Below are positions 19,144 through 28,856 of a stretch of DNA of 64,000 bases, in pieces. The stretch covers positions 744,001 through 808,000 of the forward strand of contig JAIXQO010000001.1 in NCBI GenBank assembly GCA_027485695.1, in the 5' to 3' direction. The stretch is from Pseudomonadota bacterium (GTDB lineage Bacteria; Bdellovibrionota; UBA1018). Numbering within the stretch: the stretch's first letter is position 1; every line of letters starts with the position of its first letter. The position numbers were made by a program, and so were the translations under genes. The notes beneath the pieces were generated by a model that made no database searches, had not been told where the DNA came from, and was given only the letters and a program-made list of their open reading frames with translations.

Positions 19144-20505
19144 ATGAATTCGCACCAGTTTTTTAACCGTTCCCCAGAACCGGCAGCGGGGCCTGAACAC
19201 GGGTTATTCCTCACGACGATCATCTGCTTGTCAGGTCTCGCTCGCTTGGCTCATGGCGCGGATGCCATCGATCTGCATACGGCGCTTTCGATGGCCGATG
19301 TCACTCCTCAGGTTGAACGAAGCCGGGCACAGGCCGCAGAGGCTGCCTGGGGTAGAGTAGAAACCTACGGTGGCTTCCTTCCGAACATTCAATTGAGTTC
19401 GAGTTATCTTTTTGAACGAAAATACGTTTTCACCGACATCGATTTTGGCGGTAGACCAGCCTCGGTGCCGGGAGTTATTCCCCGCACCAATTATGCGTTG
19501 AGTTTGAATTGGCCCATTTTCGACGGATTCGCCAATATCAACCGCTATCAGGCAGGTAGGCTGAACGAGCAAGCCTCAAATTCCGATTTGGATTGGACTC
19601 GGTTCCAAACCGAGCGATCGATCATCCTCGCGTTCTATCAAGCGCTTTCTTGGAAAGAGCTTCGCGAAGTCGCTGAGCAAAACTTAAAAACGCTTCAGGA
19701 ACACCTCGACGATGTTCAGCTGCTCAAGAAAACAGGAGTTGGTACCAACTATGACGTGCTTCGAGTCGAAGTGCAGATGAGCGAAGCCCGTACCGAACTC
19801 CTGAATGCTCAAGACGAAGAAGAGTTGTCACTAAAACGGTTCTTCGAAACTCTGGGCAAGGCTCCAGAATCAGCGACGTCAATCGCCGGTCAACTCCCGG
19901 TGGTCAGCGTTGCTCCGTCTGATCTGGAAAAACTCGACTCACGAAATCGTGCAGACCTGGTCGCGCAAGGTTACCGAGTGGATGCGAGTGCCGAGGCATC
20001 CAGTGCAGCAGCAAAACACTGGTTTCCTAAGCTCGCTCTATTCGGCAATTTTCAACACTACAACAACCGCGGCGATTCACTCTGGGACAGCAAAGAGTTC
20101 AGAGACGCTTATACGCTGGGGCTCCAGCTTTCGTGGAATCTATTCGACGGACTTGCGGCGAACGCGCGAGCCCATCAAGCGGCTGAAAAGCGCATCCAAA
20201 ACGAGAACTCGCTCGAGATTTCTCGACTCCGCGCTTCGAATGAGCTGGAGAATGGGCGACGTAAATTTCGGTACTATTCCGAAGTTTTCAAAGCGCGATC
20301 GAGTGACGTGAATAAGGCGACCGAGAGTGTGCGTTTGGCGCGAGTAGGTCGCAAAGCGGGCGTGCGCACGACGAACGATCTGCTCGACGCCGAACTTGAG
20401 TTGTTCCGAGCGAGAGCCGGCGTGGTCCGTTCCCAAGTGGGAATGATCGAATCTCTGATTAGTTTAGAGCGTGCAAGCGGCACGCGTTTGTATCAGTTTC
20501 AGTAA
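19144..20505 (+). CDS. TolC-family outer-membrane efflux channel
   Basis: A 453-aa outer-membrane factor. A signal-like hydrophobic segment (about 22-38) precedes mature ADAIDLHTAL, where TolC proteins typically begin with a helix. Long alpha-helical hairpins, the internal duplication typical of the family and the conserved YALSLNWPIFDG and LQLSWNLFDG strand motifs are visible. It is the first gene of a tolC-emrA-emrB operon, so it supplies its own exit duct for the MFS pump. It is probably controlled by the divergent MarR. Confidence 0.88.
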   Translation: MNSHQFFNRSPEPAAGPEHGLFLTTIICLSGLARLAHGADAIDLHTALSMADVTPQVERSRAQAAEAAWGRVETYGGFLPNIQLSSSYLFERKYVFTDIDFGGRPASVPGVIPRTNYALSLNWPIFDGFANINRYQAGRLNEQASNSDLDWTRFQTERSIILAFYQALSWKELREVAEQNLKTLQEHLDDVQLLKKTGVGTNYDVLRVEVQMSEARTELLNAQDEEELSLKRFFETLGKAPESATSIAGQLPVVSVAPSDLEKLDSRNRADLVAQGYRVDASAEASSAAAKHWFPKLALFGNFQHYNNRGDSLWDSKEFRDAYTLGLQLSWNLFDGLAANARAHQAAEKRIQNENSLEISRLRASNELENGRRKFRYYSEVFKARSSDVNKATESVRLARVGRKAGVRTTNDLLDAELELFRARAGVVRSQVGMIESLISLERASGTRLYQFQ

Positions 20506-20531
20506 CGATATTTGAAAGGCGGCGTATAGCC

Positions 20532-21437
20532 ATGTCACTCTCCACTGGTTCAACCGTTGGCGGAAACGAAAAATTAGCGGTTTCCCCCGAAGCAAAAAAG
20601 AAACGCCTGATGGTCGCCATTGGCGGCGTTACGGCACTGATCGCGATCTACATGACCGCGCAGTTTTTACTCTATGTCACGACCGATAATGCCCAGATCG
20701 AAGCCCACTCCGTGATGCTTGCTCCAAAGGTATCTGGGTTCGTCACCGTGGTGAATGTCGTCGAAGGTCAACGGGTCAAGTCCGGCGACGTCCTCGTGCA
20801 ACTCGACGAGCGAGACTACCGCAATACACTCAAGCAGATGCAGGGTGAGCTGGCTTCGTTCGAAGCCAAACGCCGAGACGCTGAACGGAATTTCGGACGT
20901 ATGTCCCAGTTGTTCAAAAGTGAGGCGATCTCCAATCAGCAATACGATCAGGCCAGTGCGGGCTATCAAGAGATCAAAGCGAAATACGACGCGATTGCCG
21001 CCCAAGTTGCGCAAGCCGAACTGAATCTGGCGAACACGAAAATCGTCGCACCGAGCGACGGATTTATCGCTCGTCGCTCGGCAAACATCGGTCAGCTGGC
21101 GGTCCAAGGCGTTCCACTCGTCGGTTTCGTGGACGGGCAAGAGCGTTGGGTGATTGCGAACTTCAAAGAAACCGAACTCGAAGGCGTCAAGATCGGCAAA
21201 GACGTCGACGTCAAAGTTGACGCCATCTCCGGCAAAACATTCAAAGGTCACGTCGAAAGTATCAGTGCCGCAACGGGAGCGACTTTTACACTACTGCCTC
21301 CGGACAACGCGACCGGCAATTTCACGAAAGTCGTCCAACGGGTCCCGGTTCGAATCAAACTCGATAGCCTGACGGCGGACGAGATCGAATCACTTCGCGC
21401 CGGACTCTCCGCAGAAGCCAAAGTTCATCGCCACTAG
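20532..21437 (+). CDS. emrA: EmrA/HlyD-type membrane fusion protein
   Basis: A 301-aa periplasmic adaptor. A single N-terminal membrane helix (about 33-53) is followed by TTDNAQIEAH, the classic EmrA start of the periplasmic part. Then come the lipoyl half-motifs VSGFVTVVNVVEGQRVKSGD and APSDGFIARRSANIGQ, separated by a coiled-coil hairpin. A beta-barrel domain follows. It bridges the EmrB-like MFS pump encoded next to the TolC-like channel encoded before it. The intergenic gaps are 26 and 22 bp. Confidence 0.9.
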   Translation: MSLSTGSTVGGNEKLAVSPEAKKKRLMVAIGGVTALIAIYMTAQFLLYVTTDNAQIEAHSVMLAPKVSGFVTVVNVVEGQRVKSGDVLVQLDERDYRNTLKQMQGELASFEAKRRDAERNFGRMSQLFKSEAISNQQYDQASAGYQEIKAKYDAIAAQVAQAELNLANTKIVAPSDGFIARRSANIGQLAVQGVPLVGFVDGQERWVIANFKETELEGVKIGKDVDVKVDAISGKTFKGHVESISAATGATFTLLPPDNATGNFTKVVQRVPVRIKLDSLTADEIESLRAGLSAEAKVHRH

Positions 21438-21459
21438 CGTTTAGTTAAACGAGGCATTT

Positions 21460-23025
21460 ATGTCGATGACCCGCGAATCTAAACTGATCGTCTTCGTCGC
21501 CGTTCTCGCGTCGTTGCTGGAGATCATTGATACGTCGATCGTGAATGTGGCGATCCCGACGATGATGGGAAACTTGGGCGCAACGCTCGAGGACATCAGC
21601 ATGGTGATCACGGGCTATGCGATCGCGAACGCGATCGTGCTCCCATTATCCGCGTGGCTGGGTGACCGGATCGGTCGTCGTAAATATTACCTCGCTTGTA
21701 TCCTTTTATTTACCCTGACTTCAGTTGCCTGCGGATTTGCGCCGAACCTGCATACCTTAATCGTGTTCCGGATCCTTCAGGGCTTGTTCGGCGGAGCACT
21801 ACTGCCCACCTCACAGGCATTGATCTATGAGCAGTTCCCCAAAGAAAAAGCTGGCATGGCCGGTGCAATTTTTGGGATGAGTGTCATGGTCGGCCCGACC
21901 CTCGGTCCAACGCTCGGTGGTTGGCTCACGGATAATTTTGGCTGGAGATCGATTTTCAACATCAACCTTCCGCTCGGCATGCTCGCGCTTTTTGTGGGCT
22001 CTTTGGTCGTTCGCGACCTTCCAAAAGAAACCGCTGACGTACCGGGCAAGAAACCAGGTATCGATGCTTGGGGACTCGTGGCACTCACCGCCGGAATCGG
22101 TTGCCTCCAGTACGTATTGGAGCGAGGAGAGGCGGATGATTGGTTTGCCTCAGATACGATTAAGATCTGCGCGCTGATCTCTGCCGTCGCACTTCCGTTC
22201 TTTGTTTGGTGGGAGTTACGGATCAAGAATCCGATCATTAACTTGCGCCTATTCCTCGATCCGATTGTGCGCAATGGAACCATGTTGATGTTCATGCTGG
22301 GGTTCGCGCTTTACAGTCTCATTTTCGTTTTGCCGGTATTCGCCGGTCGTACTTTGCACTTGGATGCCACGCAGACGGGAATGCTGTTCATTCCCGGTTC
22401 TCTCATCACGATGGTAGTGATGCCGTTTGTCGGCAAGCAGCTCTCCAAGCGAGATCCTCGGATCCTGATTGCGATTGGATTTCTATCGCTGGAGGTTTGC
22501 ATCTATATGATGACTCAGTTCACTCCGCTTTCGAGTGAGTCCGAGATCTTGCATGCCCTCTACGTCCGGGGAATCGCGATGGCTTTCTTGTTCGTGCCGA
22601 TCAATTCCACGATCTTAAGCCAGTTCAAAGGGCTTCAGCTCGGACAAGTGGCGGGTTTGATGAACCTTTGTCGTCAGATCGGCGGAAGCGTCGGCGTGGC
22701 GCTCGTTGGTACGCTTCTGGCCAAGAACTCGGCTCAGAACTACCTTGATATCACCTCTCACGTGTCGCTTCTGAACCCGAATACTCAAGCAACGTTTCAG
22801 GGCATGATTTCGGGTTTCGGGATGAAAATGCAGGAATCAATCGGCAACTCGTCGTCCTACTTAGCAGCGCTTCGGGTCATGAAGCTCAAGATCGAGAACC
22901 AAGTTTTCATGCTCTCTTACGTTCAACTCATGTGGACAGTGGGCATCATCATGACGGTTTCGTTCATTCCGCTCGTTCTGTTAAAATTGCGCGCTAAACC
23001 CGCTATGGTGGCGGATTCCCACTGA
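21460..23025 (+). CDS. emrB: EmrB-type MFS drug transporter (DHA2, 14 helices)
   Basis: A 521-aa proton-driven efflux pump of the major facilitator DHA2 family, predicted to have 14 helices. Family signatures are LEIIDTSIVNVAIPTMMGNL in helix 1, LGDRIGRRKYYLA in the loop 2-3 motif, and GPTLGPTLGGWL in motif C of helix 5, typical of drug antiporters. It acts with the EmrA-like adaptor and TolC-like channel upstream as a tripartite pump. An AGGCATTT ribosome binding site precedes the ATG. Drug specificity cannot be predicted. Confidence 0.9.
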   Translation: MSMTRESKLIVFVAVLASLLEIIDTSIVNVAIPTMMGNLGATLEDISMVITGYAIANAIVLPLSAWLGDRIGRRKYYLACILLFTLTSVACGFAPNLHTLIVFRILQGLFGGALLPTSQALIYEQFPKEKAGMAGAIFGMSVMVGPTLGPTLGGWLTDNFGWRSIFNINLPLGMLALFVGSLVVRDLPKETADVPGKKPGIDAWGLVALTAGIGCLQYVLERGEADDWFASDTIKICALISAVALPFFVWWELRIKNPIINLRLFLDPIVRNGTMLMFMLGFALYSLIFVLPVFAGRTLHLDATQTGMLFIPGSLITMVVMPFVGKQLSKRDPRILIAIGFLSLEVCIYMMTQFTPLSSESEILHALYVRGIAMAFLFVPINSTILSQFKGLQLGQVAGLMNLCRQIGGSVGVALVGTLLAKNSAQNYLDITSHVSLLNPNTQATFQGMISGFGMKMQESIGNSSSYLAALRVMKLKIENQVFMLSYVQLMWTVGIIMTVSFIPLVLLKLRAKPAMVADSH

Positions 23026-23175
23026 TTTGATGCAAAAAAGAAATGGCTCAGGCAGTCGGTAGGTCAGTTCTACGCTGTGGAGTTTAAATTACATTCGAAA
23101 AATGTAATAAATAGTGGGCATCTTCGAAAATGAGTAGTAAAACTCCGTTAAACACTCATGTACGGAGTACACCCG

Positions 23176-23979
23176 ATGAAGCTCTCTTTGTTCGTTCTAG
23201 CGATGTTTTCGTTCGTCTCCCATTCGAACGCCGCCACTCAGATTACTGCATGCACGTTGGCCCATGATGGCGCCGTGGTGCCTATCGACGGCCAGGATTA
23301 CCAAGTACTCGCAGTCAATGCCGATACCGGCGAAATCATGAACGTAAACGAACTGGCAACTGAGGCTGAAATTGTCGAGTCGCTGACAGCTCCAGAGGCA
23401 GCCGTATCGCCCGCAAAAACCCTGGGCGGGACGCTCGGAGGCGGTGGAGGCTATTCATACCGTTCGGCATTCCGCGTCGGTGTCGCAACTGGTACCGAGA
23501 GCCGCAGTTACGCACTTCACGGCAGCACTCGCCAAAATCCAATTTACGGAGCGCGTAACACCAGTTTCTTTACGAATCTCCATATCTCTAAGACCATCGG
23601 CGAATACAGCGATGCCGGCGCGATCCTGGGCGTGAGTTCTGATTTTGCGAATAATCCGTTTAAGGCGGGCATTACGGACTACAACGTCGGCGGATTCTTG
23701 ATCATCGGACTTCCTCTCGGCTATGGTGCCGACGGTACTGAAAACGTTCTTGGACTGGGCTTAGAGGCTGGCGCCAAGTTTCACCGCAAAAACTACCTGA
23801 ACGAGTGCCCGAAGAAGGTCCAAGGTTTCGTCTACCCGACCGTCTCCTATGAGATCAATCGCGGTGACGCTTATACTTTTACCAAAACCTTCTCGATCTC
23901 TCCTGGTATGACGATCGACGGCATTCAGCAGCAGTTCATGGCGCTGAAGCTCTCGGTTCGATTCACGCTGAATCAATAA
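23176..23979 (+). CDS. secreted or outer-membrane protein, unknown family
   Basis: The start chosen is the ATG at 23176, with GGAG 7 bp upstream. It gives a standard signal peptide ending SNA (about residue 19). The mature protein has a Gly-rich linker near residue 85 (LGGTLGGGGGYSY). After that come alternating hydrophobic/polar strands and a C-terminus ending MALKLSVRFTLNQ, the strand pattern of an outer-membrane beta-barrel. It has its own upstream region after the emr operon and is probably monocistronic. No precise family is recognised. Confidence 0.7.
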   Translation: MKLSLFVLAMFSFVSHSNAATQITACTLAHDGAVVPIDGQDYQVLAVNADTGEIMNVNELATEAEIVESLTAPEAAVSPAKTLGGTLGGGGGYSYRSAFRVGVATGTESRSYALHGSTRQNPIYGARNTSFFTNLHISKTIGEYSDAGAILGVSSDFANNPFKAGITDYNVGGFLIIGLPLGYGADGTENVLGLGLEAGAKFHRKNYLNECPKKVQGFVYPTVSYEINRGDAYTFTKTFSISPGMTIDGIQQQFMALKLSVRFTLNQ

Positions 23980-24032
23980 GTTCAATTTTCATCCGTGTCC
24001 GATTGGGGCAGAGCAAGTCTCCCAGAATTCCT

Positions 24033-24063
24033 TTGACCTTCCCATGATGGGAAGGTTTAGAGT
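24033..24063 (+). promoter_or_regulatory. CueR-type promoter and operator of copA
   Basis: TTGACC (24033-24038) and TAGAGT (24058-24063) are separated by 19 bp, the over-long spacer typical of MerR-family promoters. Between and overlapping them lies a perfect dyad, ACCTTCCC-ATGAT-GGGAAGGT (24036-24056), which matches the known CueR/copper operator pattern. It is 20 bp upstream of the copA start. Confidence 0.9.
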
Positions 24064-24083
24064 GGATTTTGGGAGACTCCAAA

Positions 24084-26273
24084 ATGTCCGATCTGACGAT
24101 CCAGCTCTCGCTTGAGGGAATGACCTGCGCGAGCTGCGCATCCAATATCTCCAAAACCCTGAATCAGTTGCCAGGCGTGATTTCTGGTGACGTGAATCTT
24201 GCACTGGAGAGAGCTCGGGTGACTTACTCGGCGAATTCGGGCATCGGGCCAGAATCGCTCATTCACTCGATCCAAGAGATCGGATACGGCGCCAAACTCT
24301 ATGAGCCTTCGGCGAGAATCTTGAGTGATCCACATCGGGATCGATCACTTTTTCACGCGATAGCGGCATTGCTACTTTCGCTTCCGCTGGCTCTCCCGAT
24401 GATCCTTACGCCATTCGGGCTTCACGTTCGTATTTCCTCTACGCTCGAATGGACTCTCGCCTCGATCGTTCAGTTCGGGTTCGGATGGGTTTTTCTGAGG
24501 AACGCGTTTTTTGCGGTCCGGCGTCGCTCCGGTAATATGGACCTTCTGGTTTCGATCGGAACCCTAGCGGCTTACGGATTGAGCGTGTATCTGCTATTTG
24601 CTCGTCCGGGTGCCCATCTCTACTTCGAGAGTTCTGCACTCATCATCGCGTTCGTGCTTTTAGGTAAGGCGCTTGAGGCGGGTGCAAGACGAAAAACTCA
24701 GGCAGCCATTCTTGCTCTGCGATCACTTCAACCGGAACAGGCGAGACGCTTGATGACCGACGGTACTGAACAACTCATTCCTCTGGATTCGCTTTTTGTG
24801 GGTGATCAGATGGTGATCTTGCCAGGCGAAAAAATTCCGGCGGACGGAAGAATTCTGGATGGCGTCACTTCGGTGGATGAGTCGATGTGGAGCGGGGAGA
24901 GTTTACCGGTCGTGAAACGATCGAATGAACTCGTGATCGGCGGGTCGATCAACGGCGAAGGACGTTTAGTTGTGGTGGTAGAAGCGGTCGGGTCGGACAC
25001 GCTGTTGTCTAAGATGATCGTCAGTATCGAAGAAGCTCAAGGTAAGCGCGCTCCCATTGAGCGAGTGGTCGATCGGGTGAGCAGAGTTTTTGTTCCAACA
25101 GTCTTGAGTATTGCGTCTATTACATTCCTGGGTTGGGGCTTAGCGAATGGAGATTGGGCGTCGGCTATTATTCACGCCGTAGCGGTGTTGGTGATCGCGT
25201 GTCCTTGCGCGCTTGGTTTAGCAACCCCGACTGCTATTCTGGTAGGAACCGGAATGGCAGCTAAATACGGTATCTTGATCAAAGACGCCGAGGCGCTCGA
25301 AACCGCTCAGCGCCTGGACTGGATCGCGTTCGATAAGACGGGAACGTTGACCCAAGGGCGTTTGAAGGTCAGTCAGTGGATGCGATCGGAAAACACGGTT
25401 GTTTCCGAAGAGCAAATCCGAAGAATCGCTCATCAAATCAACGGAACCAGCGATCATCCGATCGCGCAAGCGACGCGTAATTTTACGCAGCCCAAGAACG
25501 AGCAACCGCTTCTTTTGCTCAGCGAAGCAAAAACCATCGCAGGTCGCGGTGTGACCGCCAAAATGGACGATACCTATTACGCATTTGGAAACGTCGCATT
25601 GATGAAAGAAATGGATGTTCCGCTGCGCGCGCTCCGGGAGTGGATCGAGGCGGCCGATCAACGTGGCGAGAGTGTTTCATTCTTGGCGCGGTTTACAGAT
25701 CGAGGGGAATGCCTGGCCGCGTTTTCTTTTGCGGACGAGATTCGCGAGGAGTCTGCAGCGGTTGTTCAGAGTCTTCGGAAGCGTGGAATTCAAGTCCTGA
25801 TCCTGAGTGGAGATCGAAAATCTGCGGTCGAACTGATTGCAAAGAAACTCGGTATCACCGAGTTTCAAGCCGAGCTCCTACCCGAGCAGAAGCGATCTGC
25901 AGTTGCCAAACTTCGGGCGTCTGGAAAAACCATCGGCATGGTAGGAGATGGGATTAACGATGCGCCGTCGTTAGTAGAGGCCTCGGTGGGATTTGCCATG
26001 GGTCGAGGTGCCGATGTCGCGAACCAAGCAGCCGGAATCACCCTCATGAAAAACGATCTGCATAAGATCATCACCTCAATTGATCTTTCGCGAGCGACTT
26101 ACTCGAAAATTCGACAAGGGTTATTCTGGGCGATGGTCTACAACGCCGTTGGAATTCCGTTCGCGGCTTTGGGTCATTTATCTCCGGTCGTTGCGGGAGC
26201 AGCGATGGCGCTCAGTAGCGTGAGTGTCGTGCTCAATGCGCTCACGCTCACACGTTGGAGAGAAAAAGCGTGA
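24084..26273 (+). CDS. copA: copper-exporting P1B-type ATPase
   Basis: A 729-aa Cu(I) efflux ATPase in the inner membrane. It has one N-terminal metal-binding domain with GMTCASC (Cys15 and Cys18), eight predicted membrane helices, the ion-path motif CPC at 373-375, the phosphorylated Asp417 in DKTGTLT, and the hinge GDGINDAP at ~621. The chosen ATG has GGGAG 8 bp upstream, and the upstream alternative would have no such site. The promoter is a clear CueR-type element and cueR overlaps its 3' end, giving a self-contained copper-responsive operon. Confidence 0.95.
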   Translation: MSDLTIQLSLEGMTCASCASNISKTLNQLPGVISGDVNLALERARVTYSANSGIGPESLIHSIQEIGYGAKLYEPSARILSDPHRDRSLFHAIAALLLSLPLALPMILTPFGLHVRISSTLEWTLASIVQFGFGWVFLRNAFFAVRRRSGNMDLLVSIGTLAAYGLSVYLLFARPGAHLYFESSALIIAFVLLGKALEAGARRKTQAAILALRSLQPEQARRLMTDGTEQLIPLDSLFVGDQMVILPGEKIPADGRILDGVTSVDESMWSGESLPVVKRSNELVIGGSINGEGRLVVVVEAVGSDTLLSKMIVSIEEAQGKRAPIERVVDRVSRVFVPTVLSIASITFLGWGLANGDWASAIIHAVAVLVIACPCALGLATPTAILVGTGMAAKYGILIKDAEALETAQRLDWIAFDKTGTLTQGRLKVSQWMRSENTVVSEEQIRRIAHQINGTSDHPIAQATRNFTQPKNEQPLLLLSEAKTIAGRGVTAKMDDTYYAFGNVALMKEMDVPLRALREWIEAADQRGESVSFLARFTDRGECLAAFSFADEIREESAAVVQSLRKRGIQVLILSGDRKSAVELIAKKLGITEFQAELLPEQKRSAVAKLRASGKTIGMVGDGINDAPSLVEASVGFAMGRGADVANQAAGITLMKNDLHKIITSIDLSRATYSKIRQGLFWAMVYNAVGIPFAALGHLSPVVAGAAMALSSVSVVLNALTLTRWREKA

Positions 26274-26668
26274 CGATCGGCGAAGCGGCGAAACGCGCCG
26301 GAATCAGCGCCAAACGCGTTCGCCATTACGAGGAAATCGGAGTGCTCTCAAAAGCGGCTCGCTCTGAGTCTGGATATCGAATTTATGATGAGACCGATGT
26401 GCACATCTTGAGATTCGTGAACCGCGCTCGGAATCTCGGTTTCTCAATGGCAGAGATCAAGCGTCTGGTCGGACTTTGGAAAAATCGGCGCCGTGCAAGT
26501 CGCGAAGTCAAAAAAATAGCGAAGGATCACCTGGTGGGACTCGAACAAAAGATCATCGAACTTCAATCAATCGCGTCGACATTGCGCCATCTTTCGGACC
26601 GTTGTAGCGGCGATGACCGACCGGATTGTCCGATTCTTCAGGAAATCGAATTTTCCTCAAATAAATAG
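26270..26668 (+). CDS. cueR: copper-responsive MerR-family activator
   Basis: A MerR-family regulator. The start chosen is GTG at 26270, whose GTGA overlaps the copA stop, with GGAGAG 8 bp upstream. A TTG further up is an alternative. The N-terminal winged helix reads MTIGEAAKRAGISAKRVRHYE, and a long dimerisation helix follows. The metal loop has Cys-x7-Cys (CSGDDRPDC), the spacing found in CueR for linear Cu(I) coordination. It should twist the 19-bp-spacer promoter in front of copA when copper is bound, so the operon is autoregulated. Confidence 0.92.
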   Translation: MTIGEAAKRAGISAKRVRHYEEIGVLSKAARSESGYRIYDETDVHILRFVNRARNLGFSMAEIKRLVGLWKNRRRASREVKKIAKDHLVGLEQKIIELQSIASTLRHLSDRCSGDDRPDCPILQEIEFSSNK

Positions 26669-26772
26669 ACGTATTTCAGCGCCCAAGATTCAAGGTTGGC
26701 GTTTTTCCGTTCGAAAAGAATGGGTAGAGCGCAGGCCTTGCTGCGTTCAAAATTTGACGATGGAGAACGAAA

Positions 26773-27729
26773 ATGAATCTGAGCAGATTTCCTGAAAAAG
26801 CTTGGGCGGGAATCGAAATCCTCATTGTTTCGGAGGTGCCGGAGTTCGGCGAGAAGCTCGCGGAGCGGATCTCGGGGCTCGCGCCCGAACAGGAACTCAG
26901 ACTCCACGTTTTCAGTCGCTACATCGAGGCTCATGATCGCGCAAAAAAAACCAAGAATCTGGGTGTTGTACTGCTGATCGAAAGCGAGAACGGCAATCTA
27001 CCGCTTCACGATGTCATGCGAGAGTTACTGGTCCCCTATGAGTCGAGAGGGGTTCCGGGGGCGGCGCTTCTGCTTTCTGAAAAAGAGCTCACGGTTCGCG
27101 GAGCACTTTCGGCCAAAAAAACCGGTGCCTGCTTGGACTACCTTCCATTTTCCAAGACTGAATCCAGCGACGCGCTCCTCAAGATCTTGATGAATCTCTA
27201 TCAGTTTAAACAGACTCGTTTCGAGGAAAAGTTGTTCCCTGCCTCCACCCAAGATTTGCTTCAGAATATCCGGGGCGCGAGCGACGAGGAACTCCAGTTC
27301 GAAACGCGTGTGAACGATCTATTGACCTCAAAATTGAATCTTTCTTGGATGGAATCAATCAAATCACGGTTTGGTGCGACCCTATTCTCTATTCACCTCA
27401 AGAATCCGGAAATTCTTCGAGGAATGGTCTATGAAAAAGTGATCCCCATCGACAAGATCTCTGAATTCTCGAAACGTAAGAATATCACCACCACGATTGA
27501 TGCCGCGGATGTACCTAGTTTTGTATCCGCATTCTTATGGAACCTGGTCGAAGCGGCCCGGGCGGATCGTTTCGAAGAGATACTCAACCGCATGATTCCG
27601 GACCAGGACACTTCGGCGTTCGATGAGCCGATTCATCGCGTTCTCCTGCGTGAGAAAGAGAGCATTCTTCGTCTCTATGAAGAATATTACGGCGCCCGTC
27701 AGTCCCAGAGTTGGAGAAAAACCGGATGA
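26773..27729 (+). CDS. putative signalling protein with pseudo-receiver-like N-terminus
   Basis: A 318-aa protein that I cannot place in a named family. Residues ~14-110 read like a response-regulator receiver fold (WAGIEILIVSEVPEFGEKL, then LGVVLLIESENGN). The position expected for the phosphorylated Asp appears to be Glu, so it would be a pseudo-receiver. The remainder is helical and hydrophilic. It is the first of three genes that overlap by a few bases and end in a nucleotidyl cyclase, so a regulatory role is likely. No membrane segment is seen. Confidence 0.62.
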   Translation: MNLSRFPEKAWAGIEILIVSEVPEFGEKLAERISGLAPEQELRLHVFSRYIEAHDRAKKTKNLGVVLLIESENGNLPLHDVMRELLVPYESRGVPGAALLLSEKELTVRGALSAKKTGACLDYLPFSKTESSDALLKILMNLYQFKQTRFEEKLFPASTQDLLQNIRGASDEELQFETRVNDLLTSKLNLSWMESIKSRFGATLFSIHLKNPEILRGMVYEKVIPIDKISEFSKRKNITTTIDAADVPSFVSAFLWNLVEAARADRFEEILNRMIPDQDTSAFDEPIHRVLLREKESILRLYEEYYGARQSQSWRKTG

Positions 27730-28856
27730 TTCGCCGAGGCAATCTCCGTCTCATCGCTTTTGACCCCGAAGAGTTGCAGTCAGGCGAGCTCTTGCTCAAG
27801 GCCACGGGCGATCAAATCGGCGATCCGATCGAGATCGGATCGGTATTCTCGCTGATCTTTACCTGGCAGAACCAGAGTCGCTGCTATTTACAGCGCAAAG
27901 GCCCGCAGCAAAAAGCAATCGAGATCAAGTTCGAATCTCCCGGTGTCATTTCAGAAATCGATTTTCTCCACTTCGATATCAAACAGAGTCAGACAGATTT
28001 CTTTTTGCGCGGCGGAGACCTTGTCACATTCTTCGTCGAGATCTTCCAAACGAGTTATCGATTTGATGCCGAGATATTCGAAGTCAAGAGTGCCGATAAG
28101 CCAGGGGCTCGCTACGCGATTGCTCCACCGCACGAACTTTTTGTACAAAAGTTGCGACGCTTGCCACGCGTTTGGCTAGAGGAAGAAGATCGTATTTCGG
28201 GACGGTTGGAGACACAGGCCGTAGAGTTAGTCGAGATCGGCGCGGACTCCATGGTCGCTCGTCCGCAAGAAGGTGCCGACTTCACTTTTGAAAAAGGCAC
28301 CGAGATTCATTATGAACTGAACGGTTATGCGGGCAAGGCAACATTCCTCCGTAAGTCCGGCGACGATTTGGTGCTCCTGCCGAAGGCTGATTTTTTTGAG
28401 TTCTACCGTTCGGTTCGCTATCCACAGTTTGCCGGGCAGGACCTCGGGCTCCATGTGCTTGCTTCTCGCGAGAATCGTGAGCGTTGGGCGACTGTTTGGA
28501 AGACCGACCCAGAAGAGCCTGGAAGCCGCATTTTGCTTCAAGTTGAATCGCTCTTGACCAGGAAATCAGAACTGGATCTTTATGTCATTTATCCTCTCGA
28601 AGACGCGTTTGCGACACGGCTTTGGAGTAAGTTTTGCCAAGAATCGAAGTCCCATCGACTCGAATACCCTCGATCATTTGCGGATTCCGAAGCGGCGGAC
28701 GTGGTGTTCGCCGGCGCGCCTTTGGGTTCTCCTGAGAAATTTCGATTCGTAAAACTGAGTCAAAAAGATCTCCTGCATCTGTATTCGAGCGTCGAGCACC
28801 TAAAAGCATTGATCACCGAGATGAAGCGTAAGAATACCAAGCGGAGGACGGGTTGA
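27726..28856 (+). CDS. unknown protein with possible PilZ-like region
   Basis: A 376-aa protein starting at the ATG whose ATGA overlaps the previous stop, with GGAG 9 bp upstream. A central stretch beginning QKLRRLPRVWLEEE, followed by a beta-rich region, has the layout of a PilZ c-di-GMP-binding domain: basic residues, then strands. The exact RxxxR and D/NxSxxG residues are not all present, so the match is tentative. The N-terminal ~110 residues may be a second beta domain of the YcgR-N type. It lies in one operon with the pseudo-receiver and cyclase genes. Confidence 0.6.
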   Translation: MIRRGNLRLIAFDPEELQSGELLLKATGDQIGDPIEIGSVFSLIFTWQNQSRCYLQRKGPQQKAIEIKFESPGVISEIDFLHFDIKQSQTDFFLRGGDLVTFFVEIFQTSYRFDAEIFEVKSADKPGARYAIAPPHELFVQKLRRLPRVWLEEEDRISGRLETQAVELVEIGADSMVARPQEGADFTFEKGTEIHYELNGYAGKATFLRKSGDDLVLLPKADFFEFYRSVRYPQFAGQDLGLHVLASRENRERWATVWKTDPEEPGSRILLQVESLLTRKSELDLYVIYPLEDAFATRLWSKFCQESKSHRLEYPRSFADSEAADVVFAGAPLGSPEKFRFVKLSQKDLLHLYSSVEHLKALITEMKRKNTKRRTG

